Below, in pieces: positions 17,091 to 25,582 of a stretch of 64,000 bases of DNA. Origin of the DNA: an uncultured Prevotella sp. (GTDB lineage: Bacteria; Bacteroidota; Bacteroidia; Bacteroidales; Bacteroidaceae); the NCBI GenBank assembly GCA_944320305.1, contig CALUGW010000011.1, positions 1 through 64,000 of the forward strand. Reading direction: 5' to 3'. Position 1 is the stretch's first letter. Each line of letters starts with the position of its first letter. The notes below the pieces were generated by a model. That model was not told the origin of the DNA. It did no database searches and was given only the letters and a program-made list of their open reading frames with translations. Made by a program: the position numbers and the translations under genes.

Positions 17091-18004
17091 CCGATGCGGC
17101 TGATGTCATACGGCGTTTCCTGGTAGACGTAGTAGTTGATCCAGTTGCTGTAAAGCAGGTTGGCGTGCGCGCGCCACGTGACGAGGGGCGGGTTGGCGGG
17201 GTTGTCGTCCTGATAGTAGTTAACAGGCAGGCTCACATCGTCTCTCACACCGCAGTCGCGGCGGTACTCTTTGTCAAGAGTGTCGGGCGAATACTCCGGA
17301 TGCCCGGTGATGTAGAACTCTCTTCCGCCGCGCGCCATCACCATGCCCACGCCGCATTCGGCAGAGTCTGCGATAAGCTCCACGTCGGGGCAGGCCTCGA
17401 TGTCGGTGCGCCACAGTTCGGTGTGGCGGCTGTGCGGCATGCAGAACACATCGTCGAAGCCGCGGAAAATGGGCAGGAGCGGCTTTAGCGGACGGTGGCG
17501 GAACACGCCGAACATCTTCCGCCGGAGCGGATGCTTGGGTATGCCGTAGTGGCAGTAGAGCGCGGCCTGCGCGGCCCAGCAGATGTAGAGGGTGGACGTT
17601 ACGTGGGTGCGCGCCCAGCGCATTATGCCGCTCACCTCGTCCCAATACGTCACCTGCTCGTAGTCGTATGTCTCCACGGGTGCGCCGGTGACAATCATTC
17701 CGTCGAACTTCTCGTCCTTCATCTCGTCAAAGTCGCGGTAGAACATCATCATGTGCTCTATCGGCGTGTTCTTCGGCGTGTGGCTCTTGAGCTTCATGAA
17801 GCTCACGTCCATCTGCAGCGGAGTGTTCGACAGCAGGCGCACAAGGTCTGTCTCTGTCGTTATTTTCAGCGGCATGAGGTTCAGAATCACAATCCTCAGG
17901 GGGCGTATGTCCTGCGCCGTGGCCCGCGATGTGTCCATCACGAAAATGTTCTCGCTCTTCAGCAGTTCTATGGCAGGAAGCCTGTCTGGCAGTCTTAACG
18001 GCAT
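17087..18004 (-). CDS. metA: Homoserine O-acyltransferase MetA (acetyl-type predicted)
   Basis: First step of methionine synthesis from homoserine (305 aa). From the ATG at 18004 the numbering agrees with known MetA: nucleophile Cys142 in YICWAAQAALY, and His235 and Glu237 in TGHPEYSP. Residue 111, in VTGAPVETYDYEQ, is Glu. In this family Glu111 goes with acetyl-CoA and Gly111 with succinyl-CoA, so acetylation is predicted despite the usual succinyltransferase label. The open frame extends to 18061, but the promoter at 18039-18069 lies inside that extension. The U32 gene follows with a 4-base overlap. Confidence 0.93.
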   Translation of the reverse strand: MPLRLPDRLPAIELLKSENIFVMDTSRATAQDIRPLRIVILNLMPLKITTETDLVRLLSNTPLQMDVSFMKLKSHTPKNTPIEHMMMFYRDFDEMKDEKFDGMIVTGAPVETYDYEQVTYWDEVSGIMRWARTHVTSTLYICWAAQAALYCHYGIPKHPLRRKMFGVFRHRPLKPLLPIFRGFDDVFCMPHSRHTELWRTDIEACPDVELIADSAECGVGMVMARGGREFYITGHPEYSPDTLDKEYRRDCGVRDDVSLPVNYYQDDNPANPPLVTWRAHANLLYSNWINYYVYQETPYDISRIG

Positions 18005-18038
18005 TTCTTCATTCCTTTCTTTGTTTTGTTCCTTTCTG

Positions 18039-18069
18039 CAAAGGTACGAAAAAAACGCCATAGAGCAAT
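18039..18069 (-). promoter_or_regulatory. Promoter of the metA operon
   Basis: On the minus strand ATTG (18066-18069), 19 bases, then TACCTTTG (18039-18046), 34 bases before the ATG at 18004. It fixes the metA start. Confidence 0.7.
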
Positions 18070-18197
18070 TCTTCAGGTCTCAGTTTCTGCTGTTTGCCGC
18101 TGCAGGAAGCTGTGACAACGCGGCGCTGAAGGCGGTAAAGAACGCGCGCGGAGCAGAAAAATTGCGGAAAGATGCCGGCAATGACAATTTAAAATGG

Positions 18198-18205
18198 TAT
18201 CTTTG
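18198..18205 (+). promoter_or_regulatory. -7 box of the tamB promoter
   Basis: TATCTTTG, a TAnnTTTG match. Transcription should start near 18212, which rules out long N-terminal extensions of tamB into the metA region. Confidence 0.6.
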
Positions 18206-18257
18206 CATCCCGGAAGCATGTCTTTCAGAAGCGTCCGTCTTTTCATCTCAGGGAGCA

Positions 18258-21200
18258 TTGCGAGTTTTCAAGCACATAGTGAACATTGTGATATGGACTT
18301 TGGTAGGTCTGTATGCACTTGTTGTTGTGCTTCTGCATATCCCGTCGGTGCAGCGTTTCGTAGGCTCGGGCGTGGCCGGGGAGCTTTCGGCCATGCTTGG
18401 AACGGAGGTGAGCGTCGGCCGTGTTGAGCTGGGCTTGTTCAACCGCCTCATTGTTGACAACGTTCTTGTCAGAGACCAGCAGGGCCATGAGATGGTAAGG
18501 TCGGCCAGGCTTGCCGTCAAGATTGAGCTGATGCCGCTGGGCGAGGGCCGGATAAGCGTCGCCTCGGTACAGGTGTTCGGCACCCACGTGAGCCTCTACC
18601 GCCGGTCGGCTTCGGCAAAGCCCAACTGGCAGTTTGTGCTCGATTCGCTGGCGTCGGAAGACACCACATCTGCCGGATGGAGGCTCGACCTGCGTGTCAA
18701 TTCCTTGATAATGAGGCAATGCAGCTTTAGATACGACCGCCTTGACGCCCCGCAGACGCCAGGAAAGCTGAACGCGGACCATCTGAGCGTTGACGGCGTC
18801 AGCGCGTATGCCAAGTTGAACGCACTGACGCCAGACACTATAGACATTGAGATAAGACGCCTGGCAGCCAAGGAGCGGTCGGGGCTCGCCGTGGAAAGGC
18901 TCTCTTTTGCATTTGCCGGGAACAGAAGCGGGTGCCGCCTTGACGGCTTCAGGCTTGAAATGCCGGCCTCGACACTTGCCGTTGACAGGCTTGAGGCCAC
19001 TTACCGGTCTGACAGCAGTGGCGTGGTCATGCCCACACTTGAGTTCGACGGCAGGCTCGGGCCTACTCGCATCGCGCTTTCCGACCTGGCCTTTCTCGCC
19101 CCGGCTTTGAGGAAGGTGGACACTGCGGTCGGCCTTTCAGCGTCATTCCACGGAACGGGCACGCTTCTGTTTGTGCCCGAAATAAGGCTGTTCTCCGAGT
19201 CCGAAGGCCTTGACCTGACTGCAGACGGGTGGGTGAGGAACTGGCAGAACCGTCCGCTGTGGCATCTGAATGTTGGCAGGCTCAGACTGCCGGAAAAGGC
19301 GTTGGCGCTGGTTTTGCGCCATGCCGCCCCGCAGGAAAAGAGCGTGGCCGCCGCCGTTTCTGCCCTTGGCGATGTCAGTCTCAGGGGAACTGTCGGCGCG
19401 TCGGCAGGAGAAGTGGTGGCCGCCACATGCCGTATGGCAACTGCCGCCGGGCAGCTTGATCTTGATTTCTCATTGTCAGGCGACAAAACCTTTGCCGCTG
19501 AGGTTGAGACAGAGGGCTTTGATGTAGGAAGAATAGTTGGCGGCAAGCTGGGCACCGTGGCCGCCCGTCTGAAGGCTTCAGGCCGCATCGGGCGGAAAGA
19601 GGTGGCAAATCTGGGCGTCAGAGGCACTGTGGCCAGCATGTTTTACAATGGCTACGACTTCAAGAACATTTCTGTGGACTGCAAAATCGGCGGGGAGAGC
19701 CTGTCGGGCCGTGTCGAGATGAATGACCCCAACGCCACGCTGGCCGTTGAGGGCGGGGTGGACAAAAGCCGGGGCGGCACTTCGGTGGAGGTCAAGTCGG
19801 ATGTGGCCGTGTTGCGCCCCAAGGCAGTGAATCTTACAGACCGGTGGGGCGACGCTGCCATAAGCATGGCCGTCGGCGCCGATTTCTTTGCGAGCGGGCT
19901 TAACGATGCCAACGGGCGGCTGAGCGTTCGCGGCCTGTCGATGGTCTCGCCTGAAGACACTTTCCGTCTGGATTCCGCCGTCCTGACGTCCGGCTTTGCC
20001 GATGGGAGGCACTTCCTCACCATGCGCAGTGATTTTGGCAGGGCCGAGCTGAACGGCGTTTTTGAGTACAATACCTTGCCGCAGAGCTTTGTCAACTTCA
20101 TCGGCGACAAGCTTCCGACGCTGCCAGGGCTGCCGAAGGTGCGGAAGGCTTCAACCAACAACTTCGAGATCAGTGCGGACATAACCGACAGCCGGTGGAT
20201 AGAGAAACTGCTGGGGGTGCCTTTGCGGCTTGCGGAACCGTTCTCGCTGTCGGCCTCGGTGGACGATGCGAGGCGCGACATATCCCTGAACTGCCGCGTG
20301 GGCAACTTCTCATATGACAACGGCGAATACCGTAACGGCAGCGTTGTCATAAAGTCTGTCAACGACACACTGCACTGCGAGGTTGGCGTTGATAAGCTGA
20401 ACGCGGGCGGACAGGCCATGAACTTGCGGCTGAACGCCAAAGCTGCCGACAACAAGCTGGCCGCATCGCTCGTTTGGGACAATAAGGCTGAGGAACGCTT
20501 CAGCGGTGAGTTCAACACCGTCTCGCAGTTCTTCCGCGACGGGGCGGGCCGCCAGGTGGCCTCTGTCAGCGTTCTTCCCTCTCACATCAACATCGGCAGC
20601 GCGGTGTGGAGCGTCAAGCCGTCGAGCGTTGTCTATTCCGCCAGAAACATTGCGGTCAATAATTTTGCCATCGAGCACAAAAACCAGCACATCATTGTGA
20701 ACGGGCGGGCGACGGAAAGCGCCGCCGACTCGCTCACGGTAGACCTGCGCGGGGTTGACGTGGGCTATGTCTTGAATCTTGTTGACTTCCATTCCGTTGA
20801 GTTCAGCGGACTGGCCAGCGGCACCGCTTCCGTGCGGTCGCTTTTCGGCGATGTGTCTGCCGGGGCGCGGCTTGAGGTTGACAATTTCAGATTCCAGGAC
20901 GGGCGGATGGGCGTTCTTCACGCCGGCGTGGACTGGAACCGGCGCGACAACGAGGTCGTTATATCCGCCGTGGCCGACGACGGACCAGACGCAAAGACGT
21001 TTATCGACGGCTATGTGTCGCTCAAGCGCAAGTACATCGACCTTGGAATAAAGGCCGACGGCACGCACATTGACTTCCTTGAGTCGTTCACGGGCAGCTT
21101 CATGGGTGGCATACAGGGTCAGACCACGGGCAACCTGAGAGTTCTCGGCGAGCTGAAAAAGATAAATCTGGTGGGCAGCGTGGCCGTCAACGGCGAGCTG

Positions 21201-22673
21201 ACTCTGCTGCCAACCAACTGCAAGTACTATCTGCGCGGCGACACCATCAACTTTGTGCCCAACGAGATAATATTCCCCGACGCGCCCATTTATGACATCC
21301 GCGGCAACCGGGCCACCGTCAGCGGCAGCCTGCACCACTCGTATCTGAAGAACCTCACATACGACATACGGGTTGACGCGGACAATCTGCTGGCCTACAA
21401 CACTGCCGACTTCGGCGAAGACTCGTTCTACGGAACGGTGTTCGCCTCGGGGAGCGTCGGCGTAAGAGGCCGTTCCGGCGCGGTTGACATCGACATCGAC
21501 GTGCGCCCGCGCCCCAACTCCACGTTTGTCTACAACGTAGCCTCGCCCGATGCCATTGCAGACCAGAAGTTCATCAGCTGGAACGATGCCGCCCGGAAGG
21601 CCTCAGACTCGCTGGCGCTCAGTCCTCATGCCGCTCCTGCGGCGGAAGAGGAGGCCTCGGACATACACATTAACTTCCTCATCGACTGCACGCCCGACAT
21701 GACCGTCAGGCTCCTGATGGACAGCCGGACGGACGACTACATCACCCTGAACGGCTCTGGCGCACTGCGCGCGTCGTACTACAACAAGGGCGATTTCAGC
21801 ATGTTCGGCACCTACAGCATTCTCTACGGCACTTACGGTATAACCATTCAGGACATTCTCAAGAAGAATTTCATTTTCAACGAGGGCAGCTCCATCACCT
21901 TCGGGGGCAATCCTTATTATTCGGCCTTAGACCTGCAGGCTGTCTACACTGTCAACGGAGTGTCGCTTTCCGACCTCAACGTGGGCAACAGCTTCACCAA
22001 CAACACCATTCGTGTGAACTGCATTATGAACATCGGGGGGCAGCCGCAGAAGCCGGAGATAACGTTCGACCTCGATATGCCTACCGTGAGCAGCGACGAG
22101 AAGCAGATGATCAGGAGCATCATCAACAGCGAGGACGAGATGAACCAGCAGGTGCTCTATCTGCTCGGCATAGGGCGTTTCTACCCGCAGGGAGCCAACA
22201 ACTCGGCAGCGCAGAGCGAGCAGCAGAGCCAGACGTCGCTGGCCATGCAGAGCCTGCTGTCGGGAACCATCTCAACTCAGATCAACAACGTGCTCAGTTC
22301 TGTCATACAGAGCAACAACTGGAACTTCGGCGCCAATATATCCACCGGCGACGAGGGCTGGAACAACGCCGAATACGAGGGGCTGCTCAGCGGCCGGCTG
22401 CTCAACAACCGCCTGCTCATCAACGGGCAGTTCGGCTATCGCGACAACGCGGCCACCACAAACACCAGCAGCTTCATAGGCGACTTCGACATACGCTACC
22501 TGCTGAAGCCCAACGGAAACCTGTCGGTGAGGGTCTACAACCAGACCAACGACCGCTATTTCACCAAGTCGAGCCTCAACACGCAGGGCGTAGGACTGAT
22601 TATGAAGAAGGATTTCGACGGCATCAGGGATCTTCTTAACATCAAGCGCAAGAAGAAGCGCGGCGGCAAGTGA
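18258..22673 (+). CDS. tamB: TamB-like translocation/assembly protein (DUF490)
   Basis: Very large AsmA/TamB-type protein (1,471 aa) predicted to bridge inner and outer membranes and to support outer-membrane protein or lipid export. One N-terminal membrane segment (about residues 6-26) is followed by a long beta-rich repeat region. The TamB C-terminal domain includes the YGTYGITIQDILKKNF block, LLNNRLLINGQFGYRD, and ends DGIRDLLNIKRKKKRGGK. No in-frame ATG exists between the promoter and the membrane segment. TTG at 18258 (product MRVFKHIVNIVIW) fits homolog starts best; ATG at 18218 is in another frame. The frame upstream to 17751 is antisense to metA and rejected. Confidence 0.9.
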   Translation: MRVFKHIVNIVIWTLVGLYALVVVLLHIPSVQRFVGSGVAGELSAMLGTEVSVGRVELGLFNRLIVDNVLVRDQQGHEMVRSARLAVKIELMPLGEGRISVASVQVFGTHVSLYRRSASAKPNWQFVLDSLASEDTTSAGWRLDLRVNSLIMRQCSFRYDRLDAPQTPGKLNADHLSVDGVSAYAKLNALTPDTIDIEIRRLAAKERSGLAVERLSFAFAGNRSGCRLDGFRLEMPASTLAVDRLEATYRSDSSGVVMPTLEFDGRLGPTRIALSDLAFLAPALRKVDTAVGLSASFHGTGTLLFVPEIRLFSESEGLDLTADGWVRNWQNRPLWHLNVGRLRLPEKALALVLRHAAPQEKSVAAAVSALGDVSLRGTVGASAGEVVAATCRMATAAGQLDLDFSLSGDKTFAAEVETEGFDVGRIVGGKLGTVAARLKASGRIGRKEVANLGVRGTVASMFYNGYDFKNISVDCKIGGESLSGRVEMNDPNATLAVEGGVDKSRGGTSVEVKSDVAVLRPKAVNLTDRWGDAAISMAVGADFFASGLNDANGRLSVRGLSMVSPEDTFRLDSAVLTSGFADGRHFLTMRSDFGRAELNGVFEYNTLPQSFVNFIGDKLPTLPGLPKVRKASTNNFEISADITDSRWIEKLLGVPLRLAEPFSLSASVDDARRDISLNCRVGNFSYDNGEYRNGSVVIKSVNDTLHCEVGVDKLNAGGQAMNLRLNAKAADNKLAASLVWDNKAEERFSGEFNTVSQFFRDGAGRQVASVSVLPSHINIGSAVWSVKPSSVVYSARNIAVNNFAIEHKNQHIIVNGRATESAADSLTVDLRGVDVGYVLNLVDFHSVEFSGLASGTASVRSLFGDVSAGARLEVDNFRFQDGRMGVLHAGVDWNRRDNEVVISAVADDGPDAKTFIDGYVSLKRKYIDLGIKADGTHIDFLESFTGSFMGGIQGQTTGNLRVLGELKKINLVGSVAVNGELTLLPTNCKYYLRGDTINFVPNEIIFPDAPIYDIRGNRATVSGSLHHSYLKNLTYDIRVDADNLLAYNTADFGEDSFYGTVFASGSVGVRGRSGAVDIDIDVRPRPNSTFVYNVASPDAIADQKFISWNDAARKASDSLALSPHAAPAAEEEASDIHINFLIDCTPDMTVRLLMDSRTDDYITLNGSGALRASYYNKGDFSMFGTYSILYGTYGITIQDILKKNFIFNEGSSITFGGNPYYSALDLQAVYTVNGVSLSDLNVGNSFTNNTIRVNCIMNIGGQPQKPEITFDLDMPTVSSDEKQMIRSIINSEDEMNQQVLYLLGIGRFYPQGANNSAAQSEQQSQTSLAMQSLLSGTISTQINNVLSSVIQSNNWNFGANISTGDEGWNNAEYEGLLSGRLLNNRLLINGQFGYRDNAATTNTSSFIGDFDIRYLLKPNGNLSVRVYNQTNDRYFTKSSLNTQGVGLIMKKDFDGIRDLLNIKRKKKRGGK

Positions 22674-22685
22674 GCCGTTTTCAGG

Positions 22686-22710
22686 CACTGTTTCCGGTCT
22701 GGAAACAGTG
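22686..22710. terminator. Hairpin between tamB and a convergent glycosyltransferase gene
   Basis: CACTGTTTCC (22686-22695) and GGAAACAGTG (22701-22710) form a perfect 10-base stem with loop GGTCT. A mixed T-rich stretch follows on the plus strand, so it probably ends tamB; the minus-strand stop at 22711 abuts it. Confidence 0.7.
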
Positions 22711-23691
22711 TCATTTGTTCTTTCCGAGCAGGCCGCGCAGGGTGAAGTATGCCCACTCCTGCAGGCGGAACAGCCGCCACGACGGCATGGGGCGGTAGCC
22801 GAATTTTGCCGCAAGCCTCCTGTCGAGAGCCTTGCGGTCTATTGTGCGCCACACCCTCTCTATTTCTTTTATTCCATACTCTCGCTCGCTTTCTGTCAGC
22901 TGGCGGCCGTGGCAGTGGTAGAACATATAGGCGTCAACAACGTTCAGCCACCGCTGGTTCTCGTATTCGGCAATGAGCTTTTGGTCGCCGACGGTGGAAG
23001 TCAGGGCGTCACGCATGCTCTCGTTGGCTCTGAGATGGTCGAACCGTCTCACGCTCACGGCGTGGGTCACTGAGTCTGGGTGCTGCAGGTAGTGGTAGCG
23101 GCCCGCGCAGCGGCGCACCTCGCGCGAGGCGAGATAGTGCAGGCGCGTGGTGTTGTCGTCGCTGTAGGCGCGGCAGGTGGTGTCGTAGGGAATGCGCTTG
23201 TGTATGCCGGCCCGCGTCATGTACACCCCGTGTATGCGCCACGAGAGGCTCAGGCGGAACGCCTCGCGGCCTGTCAGCGCGTCGAACGGCGGCATTTCGT
23301 AGCGTTCGGAGCGGTCGGCATACTCCATCACCACGTCGAAGAGCACCGTGTCTGTCTGCGGATTGGCCGACAGCACGGCCACAGCCTGCTCAATGGCGTC
23401 GGGCGCGAGCCAGTCGTCGGCGTCGAGCATGCAGATAAGGCTGCCTGTGGCGGTCTGCAGTCCGGCGTTGCGGGCGCGGGCCTGGCCTTGGTTTGTGTCG
23501 AGGTGGAGCACACGGACGCGGCTGTCCTTTGCTGCGTAGTCTTGCAGAATGGCCAGTGTGCCGTCCGTCGAGCAGTCGTCAATGCACACGGCCTCAATCT
23601 CGCGGTGGGTCTGCGCCAGCAGCGAGTCAACGCACTTGCCTATGGTGCGGGCGGCGTTGTAGGCCGCCACAAGCACTGACACCTTATCCAT
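22711..23691 (-). CDS. Family 2 glycosyltransferase
   Basis: 326 aa GT-A enzyme. It has the GT2 opening VSVLVAAYNAARTIGKCVDSLL, the nucleotide-sugar site CIDDCSTDGT, and the metal-binding MLDADDW (DxD). Its start overlaps the 3' end of the flippase gene by 8 bases, so the two form a unit for surface glycan assembly or export. The acceptor and sugar cannot be deduced. Confidence 0.88.
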   Translation of the reverse strand: MDKVSVLVAAYNAARTIGKCVDSLLAQTHREIEAVCIDDCSTDGTLAILQDYAAKDSRVRVLHLDTNQGQARARNAGLQTATGSLICMLDADDWLAPDAIEQAVAVLSANPQTDTVLFDVVMEYADRSERYEMPPFDALTGREAFRLSLSWRIHGVYMTRAGIHKRIPYDTTCRAYSDDNTTRLHYLASREVRRCAGRYHYLQHPDSVTHAVSVRRFDHLRANESMRDALTSTVGDQKLIAEYENQRWLNVVDAYMFYHCHGRQLTESEREYGIKEIERVWRTIDRKALDRRLAAKFGYRPMPSWRLFRLQEWAYFTLRGLLGKNK

Positions 23692-25210
23692 GCCTGGTGA
23701 TTTTTTGTTTCAGCTTGTTCCAGAGCGACGTCTTCTTGTAAAGAATATAGAGCGAGCAGGCCGTGCTCACGGCCACTATGGCCGCTCCGGCGGTTATGCG
23801 CATCCACATCTGCGGCAGCAGCGTGGCGGCAAACGCGGCCGCGCCCAGCGGCATCTGCAGCAGCGCGTAGCGGCAGACCGGCGCCGACGGCGTGTAGCGG
23901 TAGCGCGCGTGGGTGTATGCCAGGGCCATGAGCAGGTCTATGGCGTGGGCGATGGTCAGCGCCACACCGGTGCCGAAGAGCCCCCAGCGGCCGAATCCCC
24001 AGATGATGAGAGCCACCACCACCACATCGTAAATGCCCTCAAGAACGAAGTAGGCCAGCGAGTCGCCGTGGGCCAGCGTCATATACTCTACGGGCAGCGA
24101 CACCGCCTTGAAATACATCGACAGCGCGGCCACCTGTGCCATGGGCACCACCGGGCTGAAGCTGCCGCTGTAGAGCGCGGGCATGAGCAGCGGCAGGGCC
24201 GCGACGAGCAGTGCGAGCATGGGAGAGATTATCAGCAGCGACACCTCAATCTGCCTGTTGACGGTGAGCGTGGCCGCCGCAAGGTCTTTGTGTACGGCCG
24301 AGAGGCGCGGAAAATAGTCGGTCTCCATGGCCGAGAACACCAGGCCGGCGTAGGTGATGGTCAGCACGTAGCCCGCGTTGTAGAGACCCACGACGTCGAG
24401 CCCGGCATTGACGTTGAGGAACGAGCGGATCACCACCTCGGTGCCGCTGCCCATTATGCCGGTGAGGACGAAGGCCACGCCGAGCCTCAGCATGGGCAGC
24501 CCCTCGCGCACAACGCTCCTGCCGCCGCTGAGGCTCAGAGGGTAGTAGCGGTAGGAATAACGCAGGGTGAACGCCATGTCGGCCATGGCCACGAGCAGCA
24601 GCACGGGCACGATGCCCTGCATACCGAAGAAGAAATAGACGGGCACCGATATTACAAGCGACGCCACGACGCACAGCACCTGAATCACGGCCAGTGCCCG
24701 CAGCTTGTGCGCGCCCTTGAGTATGGCGGCCTCGCCGCCCGTTATGGCCATCATGCCCACCACGGGCGACAGCAGCATGAAGTGCAGCGTGTGGTCGCCC
24801 CAGGCGAAGGTGTAGTCGCTCAGCAGCGGCCCGAGCACGGCGCAGAGCACCATTCCGGCCATGGCTGTGAGCAGGCTCCACACCCTTACCACCTTGATGA
24901 AATGGCTGATGCGGGCGGTGTCGCCGCTGTCGAAGATTTCGGAAATGTGTTTTACGGCGCTGAACGACAGGCCGAGGCTGGTGGCCTGCGACATGAAGGA
25001 GATGGTGGAGTTGAAGAGCGACACGAGCCCCATGCCCGACGGACCCAGCAGCAGGGCGGCAAACTTGGTGCGTGCAATGCCCACCAGAATGTTCAGGCCC
25101 TGCACGCCGCCGAATATTCCCGTGTATTTCAGCACGTGGCTGTAGTTGTCCTTAGCCTCTTCGTCGACCATCAGATTATTTAACGCGGTTTCCGGTGATT
25201 TATTACACAA
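23684..25210 (-). CDS. Polysaccharide/O-antigen flippase (Wzx-like, MOP superfamily)
   Basis: 508 aa with about twelve to fourteen membrane helices. The N-terminal pattern KYTGIFGGVQGLNILVGIARTKFAALLLGPSGMGLVSLFNS is typical of lipid-linked oligosaccharide translocases of the Wzx/RfbX group in this phylum. It would move a lipid-linked glycan across the inner membrane. It is upstream of and overlaps a GT2 gene. An internal ATG at 25171 is an alternative start. No TAnnTTTG box was found directly upstream. Confidence 0.85.
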   Translation of the reverse strand: MCNKSPETALNNLMVDEEAKDNYSHVLKYTGIFGGVQGLNILVGIARTKFAALLLGPSGMGLVSLFNSTISFMSQATSLGLSFSAVKHISEIFDSGDTARISHFIKVVRVWSLLTAMAGMVLCAVLGPLLSDYTFAWGDHTLHFMLLSPVVGMMAITGGEAAILKGAHKLRALAVIQVLCVVASLVISVPVYFFFGMQGIVPVLLLVAMADMAFTLRYSYRYYPLSLSGGRSVVREGLPMLRLGVAFVLTGIMGSGTEVVIRSFLNVNAGLDVVGLYNAGYVLTITYAGLVFSAMETDYFPRLSAVHKDLAAATLTVNRQIEVSLLIISPMLALLVAALPLLMPALYSGSFSPVVPMAQVAALSMYFKAVSLPVEYMTLAHGDSLAYFVLEGIYDVVVVALIIWGFGRWGLFGTGVALTIAHAIDLLMALAYTHARYRYTPSAPVCRYALLQMPLGAAAFAATLLPQMWMRITAGAAIVAVSTACSLYILYKKTSLWNKLKQKITRHG

Positions 25211-25315
25211 ACCGCTGTTTTTATTTTTACGCCTCAGGTCTGCGCGTTTTGCGTTAACATAATTAAGTTAAAAACAACCGGGCGGGCTGTCTTGTCTAAC
25301 AGTTTGACAGACAGC

Positions 25316-25403
25316 GTGTTGCGATATGGGCCGTTTTGCTCTTTGAAAAGGGTCATTTCGGCGTGCGAAATGAGCCATATTAGAATGCGAAAAGGGTCAT
25401 ATT
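25316..25403 (+). repeat. 22-base dyad array B (4 units)
   Basis: Units start at 25316, 25338, 25360 and 25382, each exactly 22 bases. Motifs seen include GCGATATGGGCC, GAAAAGGGTC (twice) and GCGAAATGAGCC. This is the only array in a divergent gap (flippase minus, TonB receptor plus), about 150 bases upstream of the receptor promoter. A 20-base flank at 25254-25273 is shared with array A in inverted orientation. The rest of the 372-base gap holds only the receptor promoter. Confidence 0.85.
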
Positions 25404-25525
25404 GGAAAACGGTTCGGGTGAGTGTGAAATCTGGCGGGGCGCGGAGCGTTTTTTAGTTGCGTATTTTTAATTATCTTCCGTGGAGACGTTGTGTTGGGGG
25501 AAACAACAAATCCCAATAAATGGGG

Positions 25526-25557
25526 ATTGCCCGTGTGCCGTAAGTTTTATACCTTTG
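25526..25557 (+). promoter_or_regulatory. Promoter of the TonB-dependent receptor gene
   Basis: ATTG (25526-25529), 20 bases, then TACCTTTG (25550-25557), 26 bases before the ATG at 25583. Confidence 0.7.
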
Positions 25558-25582
25558 CACCCAAATATAGAAAGAAAGCAAG

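Noticed and set aside
18005..18061. Upstream start for metA
   Set aside because: The metA promoter lies inside this stretch, and only the ATG at 18004 puts Cys142, Glu111 and His235 at family positions.
17751..18257. N-terminal extension of tamB
   Set aside because: It would overlap metA on the other strand and both promoters, and homologs begin at the membrane segment.
23690..25183. 497-codon plus-strand open frame antisense to the flippase gene
   Set aside because: The His/Gln/Arg-rich translation is typical of antisense frames; the flippase on the other strand has clear membrane helices and family motifs.
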